Positions 43,101 through 51,760 are shown, counted from the first letter of the stretch. The stretch is DNA of 64,000 bases from Cladocopium goreaui (GCA_947184155.2 CAMXCT020002668.1:1287714-1351713), one strand, 5' to 3'. Notes: generated by a model not told the origin, from the letters alone. Numbers and translations: made by a program.

Positions 43101-46100
43101 GCAATGCATCAGGCGGCATGCGGAGCTTGGTCATAATGTGCGCGACCAGTTCATCGGAAGGACAGCCACCCATCGGAACTTCACGGATGATCCTGTAGAA
43201 TGCTTCAGTCAAATCGAGGTATATGATGCTGGCTGAACGTCCCGCTTGCTTGGCTTGTCGTACAAAGGCTCTAGTTTGGTGCATCGCCAACTGCACAGGG
43301 GTCTTTTGGCGACCTCCTTTTTGTTGTGTCTGGAGAAATTGTTCGTACAGTGGCGCATGCTTCTGCCGAATCGATCTATGAATGGCTTTGCTCAGGTGGT
43401 TCGATACTACAATGGATCTGTAAGACGAACATCGATCGATGGGTCCACGGCCTTTGTAAATCGGTGCAACAATGCCACCCTTCGCAGAGAGATCTTCTTG
43501 TCCATGAAGTGTCAGTTTGACCAGCTGCGGAAACAAAATTTTTGCCACGGAGCTGGGAAAGAAATGACAAAGCTCCCCCGGGATTCCATCAGGTCCACAT
43601 GCTTTGCCTCGTGGGACCCTTCTCAATGCTAACTCCAGTTCAGTCAATGAGGGAAGGGCGTCAAAGTGCTCCAAGAGCGAAGATTGGGCAAATTGTTGGA
43701 GCTCTGTAATCCATTGCTGGCGAAGTCGTGGCATGGACATTCTCTCACCTGCTTCCATGTCTTGAAAATAGCGTACCCATACTGCAAGTGCATCATTGGG
43801 CAGGCTACAAGGTGTGCTCTGCTCATCCGACACAATCGGCAGATTGGCTCTCTTCTGCTTCTTTGGATTTGTAGGTCCTGTAAAGCGACGTAGCGTTCTC
43901 AAGACTGATGATGCCGGCATGGATGGGTCAATGTTGTGCAAGACCTCATTGAGCTCCGCATGCTTGGCCTTAATCAGTTTGTCTTTGAGTCTTTTGCAAA
44001 CGCTCTTATACAGGACATATGTGTGAAAATTGTAGCAAAGAATCGTAGTTTCGTGATTGAAGAAAAGATCAGCTTGGGCATCTTCTCGTCGCATCTTCCA
44101 TGCTCTGAAACACCTCGTCAAGAGCTGGAACTTGAGATGATGCCTCTGGTCTTTAAGCTTCTTTCGATGTAGAATCTTCTCCTCACGAATGCGCCAGATT
44201 TCATCTGAAACATAGGCCTTCTTGCTGTGGGAGGTTGATTCTTGTGTCTTCTCAAGCTCTTGCCGAAGATAGTACATGGCATGGTTGGCTTGACTCTCAA
44301 TGTCAGTCTCCCATGGCTGATGTACAAAATCTTGAATGGCCCGATGGAGCTCCCAAGTTGGGCTCTTTGGGGCTGAAAGTCTTTTCCTGGACTTCGATTT
44401 CTTCGGTTGCCATATCGATCCAGACCATTGAAGTTGTACTGCAATCAGAGAATGATCTTCATGAGCATTTCCAAGGTCGAAGTCAGCTACCACGCAGGAA
44501 TGTGTGCAACGATCGGTCCATTCCCTAGGAATCGCAATGTGGTCAATGCAGTGTTTCTGAGTGCCTGAAAGATTCATCCACGTACCATTCTCACCCGTGT
44601 GAGCCTTACCAGTTGCAGGTAGGTGAAGATCAAGATGATGTAGTAGGCGACGAAAATCAGGGGTATTCACTGATGATGAAAACCCATCACTGCACACAAT
44701 GCGATCATCCGCAGGTCCGGGCGCTGCATTGGCATCTCCCGCAATGAAAATCACATCTCCATCGTAGTGCTGGTCGATAATCTCAATGGTTTCATTCCAC
44801 CAAGCAGTTCGAGATTGAGCCGCATGTCCACTGTGTGGGGCATGAAATGCAAGTAGCCAAAACGACCAATCGCCGGTATCACATCGAAGAAGAAGTCTTC
44901 TGGGATCTTGATGCACAATCACAAAATGTTGAGGCTGAAACGAAGAACACTGGCCCTTGTGCAAGTGTGCATAGGGTGCTTGTAAGTCAATCCAGATCTC
45001 GATACCCAGATGCCCATCTTGGTGACCAGAACAGAATCTCAATATACCTCCATTTTGCGAGAATCCCTGTTCAGACCTGGTCTCCTGCAGTGCAAGGCAA
45101 TTGAATCCATAATATCGCATCTGGGATTGCAAGTACTGCAATTTCCCCGCGTGTCCAATGGGGCCCTTGTACAGAGACTGGACATTTGCGGAGCCAATGC
45201 TAAAACCAAATTGTGCTGTTTGGTGTTGCCAATGATGGGGTGTCCAATGGATTTCTTCCTGTTGCCATGCTGGTAGAAGAGGAGCTGAGACATCTAGCCC
45301 TCCATCACTCCAGGCCGGCAAGCCAAAGCGGCTTCCAAAGAATACCCATAGGTGGTCAAACTTCCTTTTCCAAATGCCCAGATCAAGTTGTTGGCGCTTG
45401 TGATTGAAGGACTTCCTAGCCTCCATCCCAGCTGCTGTATCGGCTATTTCATTGAATATCTCCCCCGCATGCGCTCTGGTGTGAACAACTTGAAGCGCAC
45501 CTGGTTCGAGGGCTGCATCTAGAGTCTGAAAGAGCGCCCGGAGAAGAAAATAGGACTCATCCGGACACGCCGTGCCTAGAGAACCGTCTGCTTGTCCCCC
45601 TCCAGTTGCAGAATCAGTACAAAAGGTGGTCGGGATGCCATGATTCACGGCGACACGCCACATCGCCGCGGCAATGAGTCCAGTTCTTTCGGCAACATCT
45701 GACCCGATGCGCTGGGCTCCTAGAAAGGCAGAGCCTGTTGGTTCATAAGTCACCGGTTGCGTGGTCCAGCCAAGTAGGTGTTTGGTTGATGTGTCCTGAT
45801 CAACATAGCTCTCACCCACAACAACCATAGCCCACGTGTCGGGATGCCCGAGAGCGTCGGCATGTTGTGGGGCCAATCTGCGCATTGCCGGTATTGATGA
45901 ACCGTCAGTGAAAATGAGTAGTCGATCATATTGATTGAGTTCCTCCACATTCTTGAACGGCCGAATGTCAAGTTCCTGTGCTTGGGCTTGACAAGCCTCT
46001 GGCAAGTGCAATCCAGTCAGGTCAGTGCACAGTACTCCTTCTGTTGATGCAAAGAGCTCCTTGAAGTCTTCTACTGCAAAGGCTGTGCGCAGTTGACATT

Positions 46101-46221
46101 TGGAGTCAAGTGGAGGTATTGCGTCCAGGTTGAAGAGCGGCCTGTTCGTCCTGGAGTGTGGGCCTCGCTTCGGCCACTCACTTTGATGCGTGTCCGGCCC
46201 TGTCGTGGTGGCACTTGAGGT
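40159..46221 (-). CDS. Retroelement ORF3: RNase H - endonuclease - RT - Zn finger - C5-MTase-like
   Basis: The open frame runs 2,020 codons from after a stop at 46222-46224. It has no ATG near its start and overlaps the end of ORF2 by about 150 nt in the -1 frame. Numbering from the TTG codon at 46011 (1,950 residues): RNase H-like about 30-200 (D36 in FTDGSS, E108, D133 in CTDSATGG, D191); AP-like endonuclease/phosphatase fold about 270-520 (SANVQSL, LQETR, GDANAAPG with D426, IDHI, EDHSLI); reverse transcriptase about 790-1120 (YLDLTEAF with D933, GTRPGDCFAD, WMDDLAV with Asp1083-1084); Cys/His zinc-finger-like motifs about 1410-1475; methyltransferase-like about 1650-1830 (HAFSGRRRRGD, GGPPCETWS with Cys1726, EHP with E1804). 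Placing RNase H before the endonuclease is unusual, since it normally follows the RT. No inactivating change is seen in the motifs listed. EHP replaces the usual ENV of C5-methyltransferases, so activity is not assured. Confidence 0.9.
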   Translation of the reverse strand, partial: TSSATTTGPDTHQSEWPKRGPHSRTNRPLFNLDAIPPLDSKCQLRTAFAVEDFKELFASTEGVLCTDLTGLHLPEACQAQAQELDIRPFKNVEELNQYDRLLIFTDGSSIPAMRRLAPQHADALGHPDTWAMVVVGESYVDQDTSTKHLLGWTTQPVTYEPTGSAFLGAQRIGSDVAERTGLIAAAMWRVAVNHGIPTTFCTDSATGGGQADGSLGTACPDESYFLLRALFQTLDAALEPGALQVVHTRAHAGEIFNEIADTAAGMEARKSFNHKRQQLDLGIWKRKFDHLWVFFGSRFGLPAWSDGGLDVSAPLLPAWQQEEIHWTPHHWQHQTAQFGFSIGSANVQSLYKGPIGHAGKLQYLQSQMRYYGFNCLALQETRSEQGFSQNGGILRFCSGHQDGHLGIEIWIDLQAPYAHLHKGQCSSFQPQHFVIVHQDPRRLLLRCDTGDWSFWLLAFHAPHSGHAAQSRTAWWNETIEIIDQHYDGDVIFIAGDANAAPGPADDRIVCSDGFSSSVNTPDFRRLLHHLDLHLPATGKAHTGENGTWMNLSGTQKHCIDHIAIPREWTDRCTHSCVVADFDLGNAHEDHSLIAVQLQWSGSIWQPKKSKSRKRLSAPKSPTWELHRAIQDFVHQPWETDIESQANHAMYYLRQELEKTQESTSHSKKAYVSDEIWRIREEKILHRKKLKDQRHHLKFQLLTRCFRAWKMRREDAQADLFFNHETTILCYNFHTYVLYKSVCKRLKDKLIKAKHAELNEVLHNIDPSMPASSVLRTLRRFTGPTNPKKQKRANLPIVSDEQSTPCSLPNDALAVWVRYFQDMEAGERMSMPRLRQQWITELQQFAQSSLLEHFDALPSLTELELALRRVPRGKACGPDGIPGELCHFFPSSVAKILFPQLVKLTLHGQEDLSAKGGIVAPIYKGRGPIDRCSSYRSIVVSNHLSKAIHRSIRQKHAPLYEQFLQTQQKGGRQKTPVQLAMHQTRAFVRQAKQAGRSASIIYLDLTEAFYRIIREVPMGGCPSDELVAHIMTKLRMPPDALHQIQELLAETPALEQAGMGEMDRRCVRALHTGTHFWLKHQSDVVRTCAGTRPGDCFADFIFSFAWSCVLKKLEAYMQETHALVHFEGQTDLPLFGQACNDGLWAPFLGPTWMDDLAVCLQSDLPTSLVSMTGHVTSKLIDLCQYHCMTPNLAKGKTEIMMMFRGPGSRKAKVDYYGPHSSGTLPVLGEHGLHQVQLVSAYRHLGGILHHTGDQHAEIKRRTGIAHQAFNQNRKVVFQNIKIDIKKRCELFEMLVLSKFLYGADTWIAMDTRTMTRFQASIFKLYRRLLQRQASWHLSDKEVLDQLRMPCPTDLLRRARLRYFCTLVQMRQADIWALLARDTEWMGLLEQDILWMWMQLRNSSGLPDPRENFGYWRNLVLHSPGYWKRLIKRAIQHAVLQQSRQYRVRLTHKSALERLRRMLIEAPSLQKSHEIEEVETEAFGCLGCGLHCVNKAGEAAHMYKVHGQPSTLRPLFDEPTCPACLRHYHTMRKMKAHLYYSAACRDQLRSCGIQCGLVPGAGSREDCERAADHDRLLPPLQGQGPKVESGLQRHFLDIDEGVHDFVVAALEEHSTLEELSSRIRDHVRGLALSWTRFTGTIQYVLDHFEQQDADFFGYDLSQLRAVLLELRNPVSWPFLKYSQTQEAPLPSLQFLEEECRLLEDFTERNPDRVVQVPREFGRHRVVLHAFSGRRRRGDVQFFMDLLAEKQDKYILHVVSMDVIVNKEWGDATCPTTCEFWWRAIQLRHVIAFIGGPPCETWSQARGQQLGHEEADIAATPAPKHGPRIIRTILELWGMDSVSLKELRQLCVGNDLLFFSILCIIALIEVEGFAIMEHPAEPTKEEAASIWRTALVRALMAFPQVQCVRFAQGLLGAKTPKPTNLLTVNLPRMLFHLHQGRICKELPTSVAIGRTETGVWRTTALKEYPPALCRCMAVALMEAFDQTPVASQAKDPMKEFLDRCHDMVMTSYGDEIGADYAFS

Positions 46222-48701
46222 TCACGATGATGAAAGATAACTTTTGTCCAATGCGATGTCAAACTTTCAAGCTGTAGAATGACCGCTCTTTGGTAACCAA
46301 CGCTATAAAGCAGGACCATGAGCTGTGTCTCGTCAAGCATCGTGGTGGAGCTGTGGGCAAAGCACCCTTCTGCATCGCCAAGATCATCATGACAGAAGAG
46401 ATAGTGGTGCCAAGAATGATCAAACTTTTCATCACTGCTTTCCTGGTCAATGCACAGCATCACATTGTGCTCATGACATGGGAAAACACGGCATTGATAT
46501 CCCCACGCAATCAGTTCAGTGCGTACTTGGTCAGCAGTGCCAGGCAATGGTATTTCCAAAGGATTGGGAAGACCTCGGCTGGCCGTGCAGTCAAGCAGTC
46601 TCACTGCAGTAGTCGCTGGAATGAGATCATCAAGGTAGATGGTCTGCTTCAGGCTGCCGATCTGTAATAGGCTGCTTTCCTCGTCTTCATCCCAGACAGA
46701 GCTACCCAGAGGGTCATGTGCTTCTGGATGGAGATGTGGTAGACGTTCAATGATGATCACAAAGCCTACACCATTTCGGTTGCGCAATGCTACTCTACCT
46801 GCGATTTGAAGGTCGCCATGCCATACCATGCACTGTAGAGAGGATAGCTCAGGGTAGCAATCATCCGCTATGCCAGCAAAACCAATGACTTGTGGTTTCG
46901 TGACTTGTCTAGGTGCAAAGCGTGCTGTATGTCGGACAGGTTGTTCATTTGGACCTGTCCTGATGATGGTGAACAAATTGGCAACGCCGTCATGTGGAAG
47001 TCTTTGCACAACGATAACCTGGAGCCTTCTCGTTCTTTGTGTAGCCGTTGCGGGTGGCGTAGGTCGCACAACATGCAAATCAATGGGCCACATTGGATCA
47101 AGAACATCATTCCAGGCGCCAGCAAAAGCCTGAAACCACGCTACAAAATTTTGCTGCAGGGCGACTGATCTGGGCCTGTCGCAACTGAGATAGCGAGGCA
47201 TGTCCAAATACCATGAGTCCACATGCAGGATAGGTTCTTCACCACCTTGTACTGCTTCTTCTCCAGTAAGATGTGCCAACCAATGCATGTAGAGCTCTTG
47301 GATAACCGCTGGCTCTGCCTCAATGCCTGGGAGAAAGCCCAGTGCCGTTGTTTGGATGGGATCTGGGTCTCCACATCTGTATGGCGGTTCTTCAGGCAGA
47401 CGTTCGTTGGGCTCCTCGGCATAAAGAAAGTCAGGCACATCCAAAGCTGGTACTTGTACCCTATGGATTTGAAGAAAAAGAGCACCATCACCATCCTCTT
47501 GCCTTTGAAATCTTCGATTCCGTGGCACATGTGGTGGTCCTACTATTTCCTCATGCCATCCAAGACGATATAGTGTGTGCCTCATGGAGATGTCCTCAGC
47601 GTTCATGCCCTGGTGAAAAGCTGTTGCCAGGCATCGCGTGTCGATGTGGTCAATGTTGGGTCCCCCAGGAGGAACTGCAATCCTCACGTAGTCCCCGTCA
47701 CGAAGGTGAACTCGTGGAGTTTTGAAGGAGATCAACTCGTCATTGACCCAAATCAAGCACCTGTTGTCTTCATGCCTGCAGAAAGGCTGGAGACCCAGCC
47801 CTCGGAGTATTTGCTCTCGGCTGATAGCATCAGGTATCAGCCGCGCCTTGCGAACAACTTCAGGCATGACAAATAGGACTGCTGAATGGAACTCTACATC
47901 AAGAAGTACGAAGCGCTCTGTAGACCCTGTAGGCAGGTCACCCCTTCGATTCGCAATGACCACGCCAGAGTGAGCTCTATCTACATCTTGTGGTGGCGTC
48001 TCCACAATGTGCATGTTGAAGAGATCCTCAGGGCCAATGCGAAGCGCTCTGGCTACCTTCTGATGCATGTCCATGTAGTCATTCCAGTTGAGCCACAAAT
48101 TGCCTGGTCCTCCTTCTAGAGTGAATACCAGTGTTGTATACCAATCGTCAGGGCCAACCGCTTCAGGTTCTGAGCTAGTTGAATGAGCCGGTGACGAAAC
48201 TGTGGAAACTGGAGAGATATCATCAAAGTCTCTCGCTATGTCACGATTGTTCATGATAGCATCAGTTGGCCCCTCACAGGGCAATTCAATGTTGGCTCCC
48301 CCTGCCGTGACATGAGCAGCAAGAAGCGAAAAGTCATCCGTCTCATCGATGCGTTCAGCGGACGTGCATGAAGTAGCAAGATGATTCGGAGAGGGATGTT
48401 GAGGGCAAAGGACGTACGCTTGCTGGTGTGGAACTCCAACACTGTGCGTCCAATGTACCATGTCCAAGTCTTCCTCTGCACCCACATAGAGGTCAACTCT
48501 GGAGTGAAACTGTACCTTGAGCTTCAAAAGTTTCTTTGCACACTCCACAAGGGTGTAGTTCGAAGGCATGTCTCCTGTCCCAACTTCGTGAGCCAAATCG
48601 ACAGCATCTATACTAGCCTCCCAAGGAGTGACAAAGTCATCATCATCCACAAAACTATGGTTCCAGATAAGGGTCTGATCATGGAAACATAGTGGTCTCA
48701 T
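46071..48701 (-). CDS. Retroelement ORF2, function unknown
   Basis: 876 codons from an ATG 26 nt downstream of the ORF1 stop to TAG. The same frame is open further upstream (to about 49973), but that part overlaps ORF1 and has artefactual composition (Gly/Arg/Ser-rich), so it is unlikely to be expressed. The product is acidic to neutral with many Asp/Trp/Pro and no motif I can name. A segment ILRGLGLQPFC...LRDGDYVRIAVPP reads like a small beta-grasp or ubiquitin-like fold, which is only an impression. Its frame is -1 relative to ORF1. Translation could be by frameshift at 48743-48749 or by reinitiation at this ATG. Confidence 0.75.
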   Translation of the reverse strand: MRPLCFHDQTLIWNHSFVDDDDFVTPWEASIDAVDLAHEVGTGDMPSNYTLVECAKKLLKLKVQFHSRVDLYVGAEEDLDMVHWTHSVGVPHQQAYVLCPQHPSPNHLATSCTSAERIDETDDFSLLAAHVTAGGANIELPCEGPTDAIMNNRDIARDFDDISPVSTVSSPAHSTSSEPEAVGPDDWYTTLVFTLEGGPGNLWLNWNDYMDMHQKVARALRIGPEDLFNMHIVETPPQDVDRAHSGVVIANRRGDLPTGSTERFVLLDVEFHSAVLFVMPEVVRKARLIPDAISREQILRGLGLQPFCRHEDNRCLIWVNDELISFKTPRVHLRDGDYVRIAVPPGGPNIDHIDTRCLATAFHQGMNAEDISMRHTLYRLGWHEEIVGPPHVPRNRRFQRQEDGDGALFLQIHRVQVPALDVPDFLYAEEPNERLPEEPPYRCGDPDPIQTTALGFLPGIEAEPAVIQELYMHWLAHLTGEEAVQGGEEPILHVDSWYLDMPRYLSCDRPRSVALQQNFVAWFQAFAGAWNDVLDPMWPIDLHVVRPTPPATATQRTRRLQVIVVQRLPHDGVANLFTIIRTGPNEQPVRHTARFAPRQVTKPQVIGFAGIADDCYPELSSLQCMVWHGDLQIAGRVALRNRNGVGFVIIIERLPHLHPEAHDPLGSSVWDEDEESSLLQIGSLKQTIYLDDLIPATTAVRLLDCTASRGLPNPLEIPLPGTADQVRTELIAWGYQCRVFPCHEHNVMLCIDQESSDEKFDHSWHHYLFCHDDLGDAEGCFAHSSTTMLDETQLMVLLYSVGYQRAVILQLESLTSHWTKVIFHHREPQVPPRQGRTRIKVSGRSEAHTPGRTGRSSTWTQYLHLTPNVNCAQPLQ

Positions 48702-48727
48702 CGGCCTAGGGCAAACCTCTGCATAGT

Positions 48728-49705
48728 CTATTTGCCCGGCCCTGGGAAAGGCGAGAGCGCACGCGATCCCCGCCCACCATCTTCTGTTCTTGGCTTTTTG
48801 GCCGCCGGAACTTCTTCTGATGCTTCGTCGACTGGATGGACGTTCAATTGCTTCAAGTTGTCCACCACAGTGTGTATACTTTTCTGTATAGCTTCTGCGG
48901 TGTCCTCCTTCATGGTGTCGTCCTCCAGCTCTCCATCCGAGATGACTTCCGTGCCCAAGACATCTGCGTCCATCTTGGAATGGATCTCTTTCACTTCGTC
49001 GAGGTGACTTCTTGCCTCCTGAAGGCAATCTCGTGCAGCATTGACCTCCTTGTCCAAAGCTGCATCCTTCTTTGCGAAGTCCTCTGCAAAAGACTGCCAT
49101 CTCTTGATGCTCTCTTCCACATAGTTCTGCCAAGACTTGTGCAGCTTCCTTCGAGCCGCCATCGCTGCCTTGAACTTGTCCCTGGCTTGATCGACCCTCC
49201 GAACTGCCTGGTGCATACTCTTTGATGTAACTGGCTTGTTCGTGGTCTCCGCGATGATCTGCTGAATCTCCTGTGGTGAGAGCGGTTGCTCGTTGGTCTG
49301 CAACTTTTGGACCAGCGTTTGCAATTGTTGTGCAGCAGCAGCATTCTCTGCGTTCCCCGTCGCTGACGCCGTCGAGGGTGTGATGGGCTGCTGCTTGGTA
49401 CTCCATGGTGGATCCAGAGGTGGTACCAAATCCTCCTCTTTGGCTTTGCGTCGACTGGCTCGCGGCGTAGATCCTCTTCTGATCTTGCGTGGCGATTTGG
49501 ACGCCTTTCTTTCTGATGACCATGCCCGGTCGCCTGCGTCCCAGCTTGAATAAGTCCAATCCTCCTTCTTGGACTTGGCGCCATGGACGTAGGATGTATC
49601 CAAGCATTGATGCCACATGGTGTCGCACTTTCCACATCTCAGAGCGTTCATCTTGTTGAGTCTCATACAGTAACCACATCTCCATGGTTCTTTGTACTCC
49701 GTCAT
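48728..49705 (-). CDS. Retroelement ORF1: zinc-finger, coiled-coil (gag-like) protein
   Basis: 325 residues from ATG at 49705. Residues 8-27 are W-x-C-x2-C-x10-C-x2-C (Cys 10, 13, 24, 27), the spacing of a RanBP2-type zinc finger. Residues about 50-90 are Ser/Lys/Arg-rich and could bind nucleic acid. About 165-265 is Lys/Glu/Gln/Ala-rich and likely coiled coil (AALDKEVNAARDCLQEARSH). An acidic stretch (about 265-285) and a basic tail with KKPR follow. It occupies the position of ORF1/gag in a LINE-like element and probably packages element RNA, which is inferred from position. It ends SPFPGPGK then TAG. Confidence 0.8.
   Translation of the reverse strand: MTEYKEPWRCGYCMRLNKMNALRCGKCDTMWHQCLDTSYVHGAKSKKEDWTYSSWDAGDRAWSSERKASKSPRKIRRGSTPRASRRKAKEEDLVPPLDPPWSTKQQPITPSTASATGNAENAAAAQQLQTLVQKLQTNEQPLSPQEIQQIIAETTNKPVTSKSMHQAVRRVDQARDKFKAAMAARRKLHKSWQNYVEESIKRWQSFAEDFAKKDAALDKEVNAARDCLQEARSHLDEVKEIHSKMDADVLGTEVISDGELEDDTMKEDTAEAIQKSIHTVVDNLKQLNVHPVDEASEEVPAAKKPRTEDGGRGSRALSPFPGPGK
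48743..48749 (-). promoter_or_regulatory. Candidate -1 frameshift heptamer T TTC CCA at the ORF1 end
   Basis: On the minus strand the ORF1 codons CCT TTC CCA contain U UUC CCA, which fits X XXY YYZ in the zero frame, 12 nt before the ORF1 stop. Slipping back one base would read UUU CCC and enter the ORF2 frame (FPRAGQIDYAEV). The Y position is C, unlike the usual A or U, so efficiency is doubtful. Confidence 0.3.
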
Positions 49706-50275
49706 CTCGACTGTGACGTAGTCCAGGAAGCTCTCGTCCTTGGAGTGATGGTTCTTGAGAATTGCAAATATTGAAGCAAGACGTTGACGGCTTAGCCTGT
49801 AGAGCCCTTTCCTGTGGCAATGCCACCAAAACCTGGCTAAAGCCCTTTGCCGCCTTGTTCTTCTCCTCTTTGATGGAGTAATGATTCACAAAATCCCCAA
49901 AGAAGACCAACGTAGAGATGACAAAAAGGTGAAAGAAGACAATGCCCATGAAAAAGCCAGGTCCCCTTGGCAATTCAAATAGACGAAGTTCACCTTCAGA
50001 GAAAAGTGCAAATAAAGGCCCCCAGGCGGTTTAACGTGGCTGGGACCACGGCAGTGCAAAAGGTGTTGCTTGAGTGGCCTAGGCTCAAGCAGAGCACAAG
50101 GATTGTCGTGACCAAATACCCAGGGCTGCGCCAGTTCAGGTAGATAGCCACGTCAAAAACCCAAAAGGCCAGAGCAGGGGACTGCGATATGGCCCGGGGG
50201 CAGGTTGGAACAATGCCCCCTAAGATTGAGGATGGACGTGTGCGTGTGGGCGCCCTTGCTGTCCAGCCAAAACCT
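49706..50275 (-). promoter_or_regulatory. Retroelement 5' UTR / probable promoter region
   Basis: About 570 nt of GC-richer sequence upstream of the ORF1 ATG, bounded on the outside by TA repeats. It contains an inverted repeat, CTTGAG...CTCAAG (50071-50091). LINE-like elements normally carry an internal promoter here, but no specific motif is recognised. Confidence 0.4.
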
Positions 50276-50640
50276 TATATTATATATTATATATATATAT
50301 ATTATATTATATTATATATATATTATATTATATATATATATATATTATATTATATATATATTATATGTTATATATATATATATTATATGTTATATATATA
50401 TTATATGTTATATATATATATATATTATATATATATATCATATAATATAATCTATATCATCACATCTGATAATATGATATATTATAATATAATTTGGTAT
50501 AATATAATATGATATTATATTATACTATATTATATTATATTATATTATACTACAATATATTATATTATATTATATTTTATTATATTATATTTATATGATG
50601 CATAAACGCTGTCTGAAGGATACTAACATCATATGATATA
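50276..50640. repeat. TATATTATA array flanking the retroelement 5' end
   Basis: About 360 bp of TATATTATATATA-type units, later ATAATATGATAT. With the similar array at 39924-40089 it brackets the element, suggesting insertion into one AT microsatellite. Confidence 0.8.
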
Positions 50641-50727
50641 TATGTATACTGTAACTCTGTGTATATATATATACATCATACATAGTGTTGGGGTATATAT
50701 AACATCACCAACAATTCATGAGATTTG

Positions 50728-50830
50728 ATGGCGAATCCCAAGGCCCCAAGCCCGCAGCATGCCGAAGAATTGGTGGCGCGGAAGTGTCCTGCGGATGGCA
50801 TGGCACCTGGGACACCACACTTCAAAAAGG
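50728..50830 (+). CDS. Putative first exon
   Basis: ATG, then MANPKAPSPQHAEELVARKC, PADGMAPGTPHFKK, open to a stop further on. A GC-rich island beginning with ATG, so it may be an initiator exon. The donor is not clear. Family unknown. It lies upstream of exons 51761 and 54324. Confidence 0.5.
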
Positions 50831-50869
50831 AAATCAGCAAAAACATAGGGAAATCAGGTGATTTAACCA

Positions 50870-51530
50870 TGATTTACTGTAACATGATTGAACCTTGATT
50901 TAAGATGATTTAACATGATTTGACCATCATTGTATTGTATATTGAAAATATGTATGAACAAATGGGATGAAATTTATTGAATCATGAAACATGGTGAGTG
51001 AAAAAAAACATGTTGAAACAATGAATATCCAATGAATCATGGATGTGTCTGGAAATGATGGGGAATATGATGGAATGGGATACCGTAAGCTCACAGAAAT
51101 GGCTGAAAGAGATCGTTTACAATTAACCCCCAAGTATTTTTTTTGGGGTTAGGGCAATGACAAGTGTTAAAAAATGGTTTCAACTGTACATGTTGCCTTG
51201 AACCAAGCCATTGGCAAGAAGATCGACTACTGATGTTGACTTTTTACTGTATACATCGGAATTTCACCACAAAAAAAACAACAGTGAATCCAACCAGTAA
51301 ATATATAGTTGTTAAGCAGCAATTCTAGCGATTGACATAAGAATTGATGATTCTGTTTCATTTTTCTTGCTGGTGGCTTCAAATCAACAGTTTCACTCTC
51401 TGTCCCCACTTGAGAAGATGACACCAGATTGACAACGTTTTGAGGGTTTCCAAGAACTGCTTTGGCGGAACCCCAAAAAAAAGGAGACCAATCCGGAAGT
51501 TTATGTCTTTGGAGATATTTGGAGTAATTA
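50870..51530. other. Noncoding stretch, nothing recognised
   Basis: AT-rich unique sequence with ATGATTTAAC-like short direct repeats around 50860-50930. No exon or TIR element supported. Confidence 0.4.
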
Positions 51531-51536
51531 GAACCA

Positions 51537-51644
51537 CTGGTTGGTTCGGAACATGAATTTTATGACCTTCCATTCAGTTGGGAATGTCATCATCCCAACT
51601 GACGAAATCACATTTTGCAGAGGGGTAGGTATACCACCAACCAG
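51537..51644 (+). mobile_element. Family C TIR element C8
   Basis: CTGGTTGGTTCGGAACATGA ... GTATACCACCAACCAG. Its interior stem (CATTCAGTTGGGAATGTCAT / CATCCCAACTGACGA) is intact, making it a good family reference. Confidence 0.8.
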
Positions 51645-51760
51645 CAATTAACCCCCACTTATAATATTTGTATATATACACCAATTGATGGATATGTTGA
51701 TGGATATTGGAGTAATTACAACCATGTTTTCAAACTAAAAAAACACAACGAGATCACCAG

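Larger units (their letters stand above)
40090..50275 (-). mobile_element. Non-LTR (LINE-like) retroelement with methyltransferase-like domain
   Basis: A 10.2-kb minus-strand element: about 0.57 kb 5' UTR, ORF1 (zinc finger/coiled coil), ORF2 (unknown), ORF3 (RNase H, AP-like endonuclease, reverse transcriptase, zinc fingers, C5-methyltransferase-like), a 3' UTR of about 60 nt, then A7 and TATAAT repeats. No long terminal repeats are visible. An AP-type endonuclease with a non-LTR RT implies target-primed reverse transcription. Both ends lie in TA-rich microsatellite, so target duplications cannot be recognised and the boundaries are approximate. All three frames are intact with no internal stop, so the copy may be young. 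Retrotransposons carrying DNA methyltransferases have been reported in dinoflagellates; whether this is that lineage needs a phylogeny. Confidence 0.9.

Noticed and set aside
46071-46221. Frameshift heptamer in the ORF2/ORF3 overlap
   Set aside because: I read every zero-frame codon triplet in the overlap and found none fitting X XXY YYZ.
40143-49774. Many plus-strand frames of 60-190 codons inside the retroelement
   Set aside because: They are shadows of the long minus-strand ORFs, with no start context or domain.
48702-49973. N-terminal part of a 1,300-codon minus-strand frame as a real protein start
   Set aside because: It overlaps ORF1 (48728-49705), which has a proper ATG, a zinc finger and coiled coil. 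The overlapping frame begins with TTG and has low-quality Gly/Arg/Ser-rich composition. Only the part after about 48701 is kept as ORF2.
50071-50091. CTTGAG...CTCAAG near the retroelement 5' end as a spliced-leader remnant
   Set aside because: It is an inverted repeat that shares only CTCAAG with the leader; the rest does not match in either orientation.
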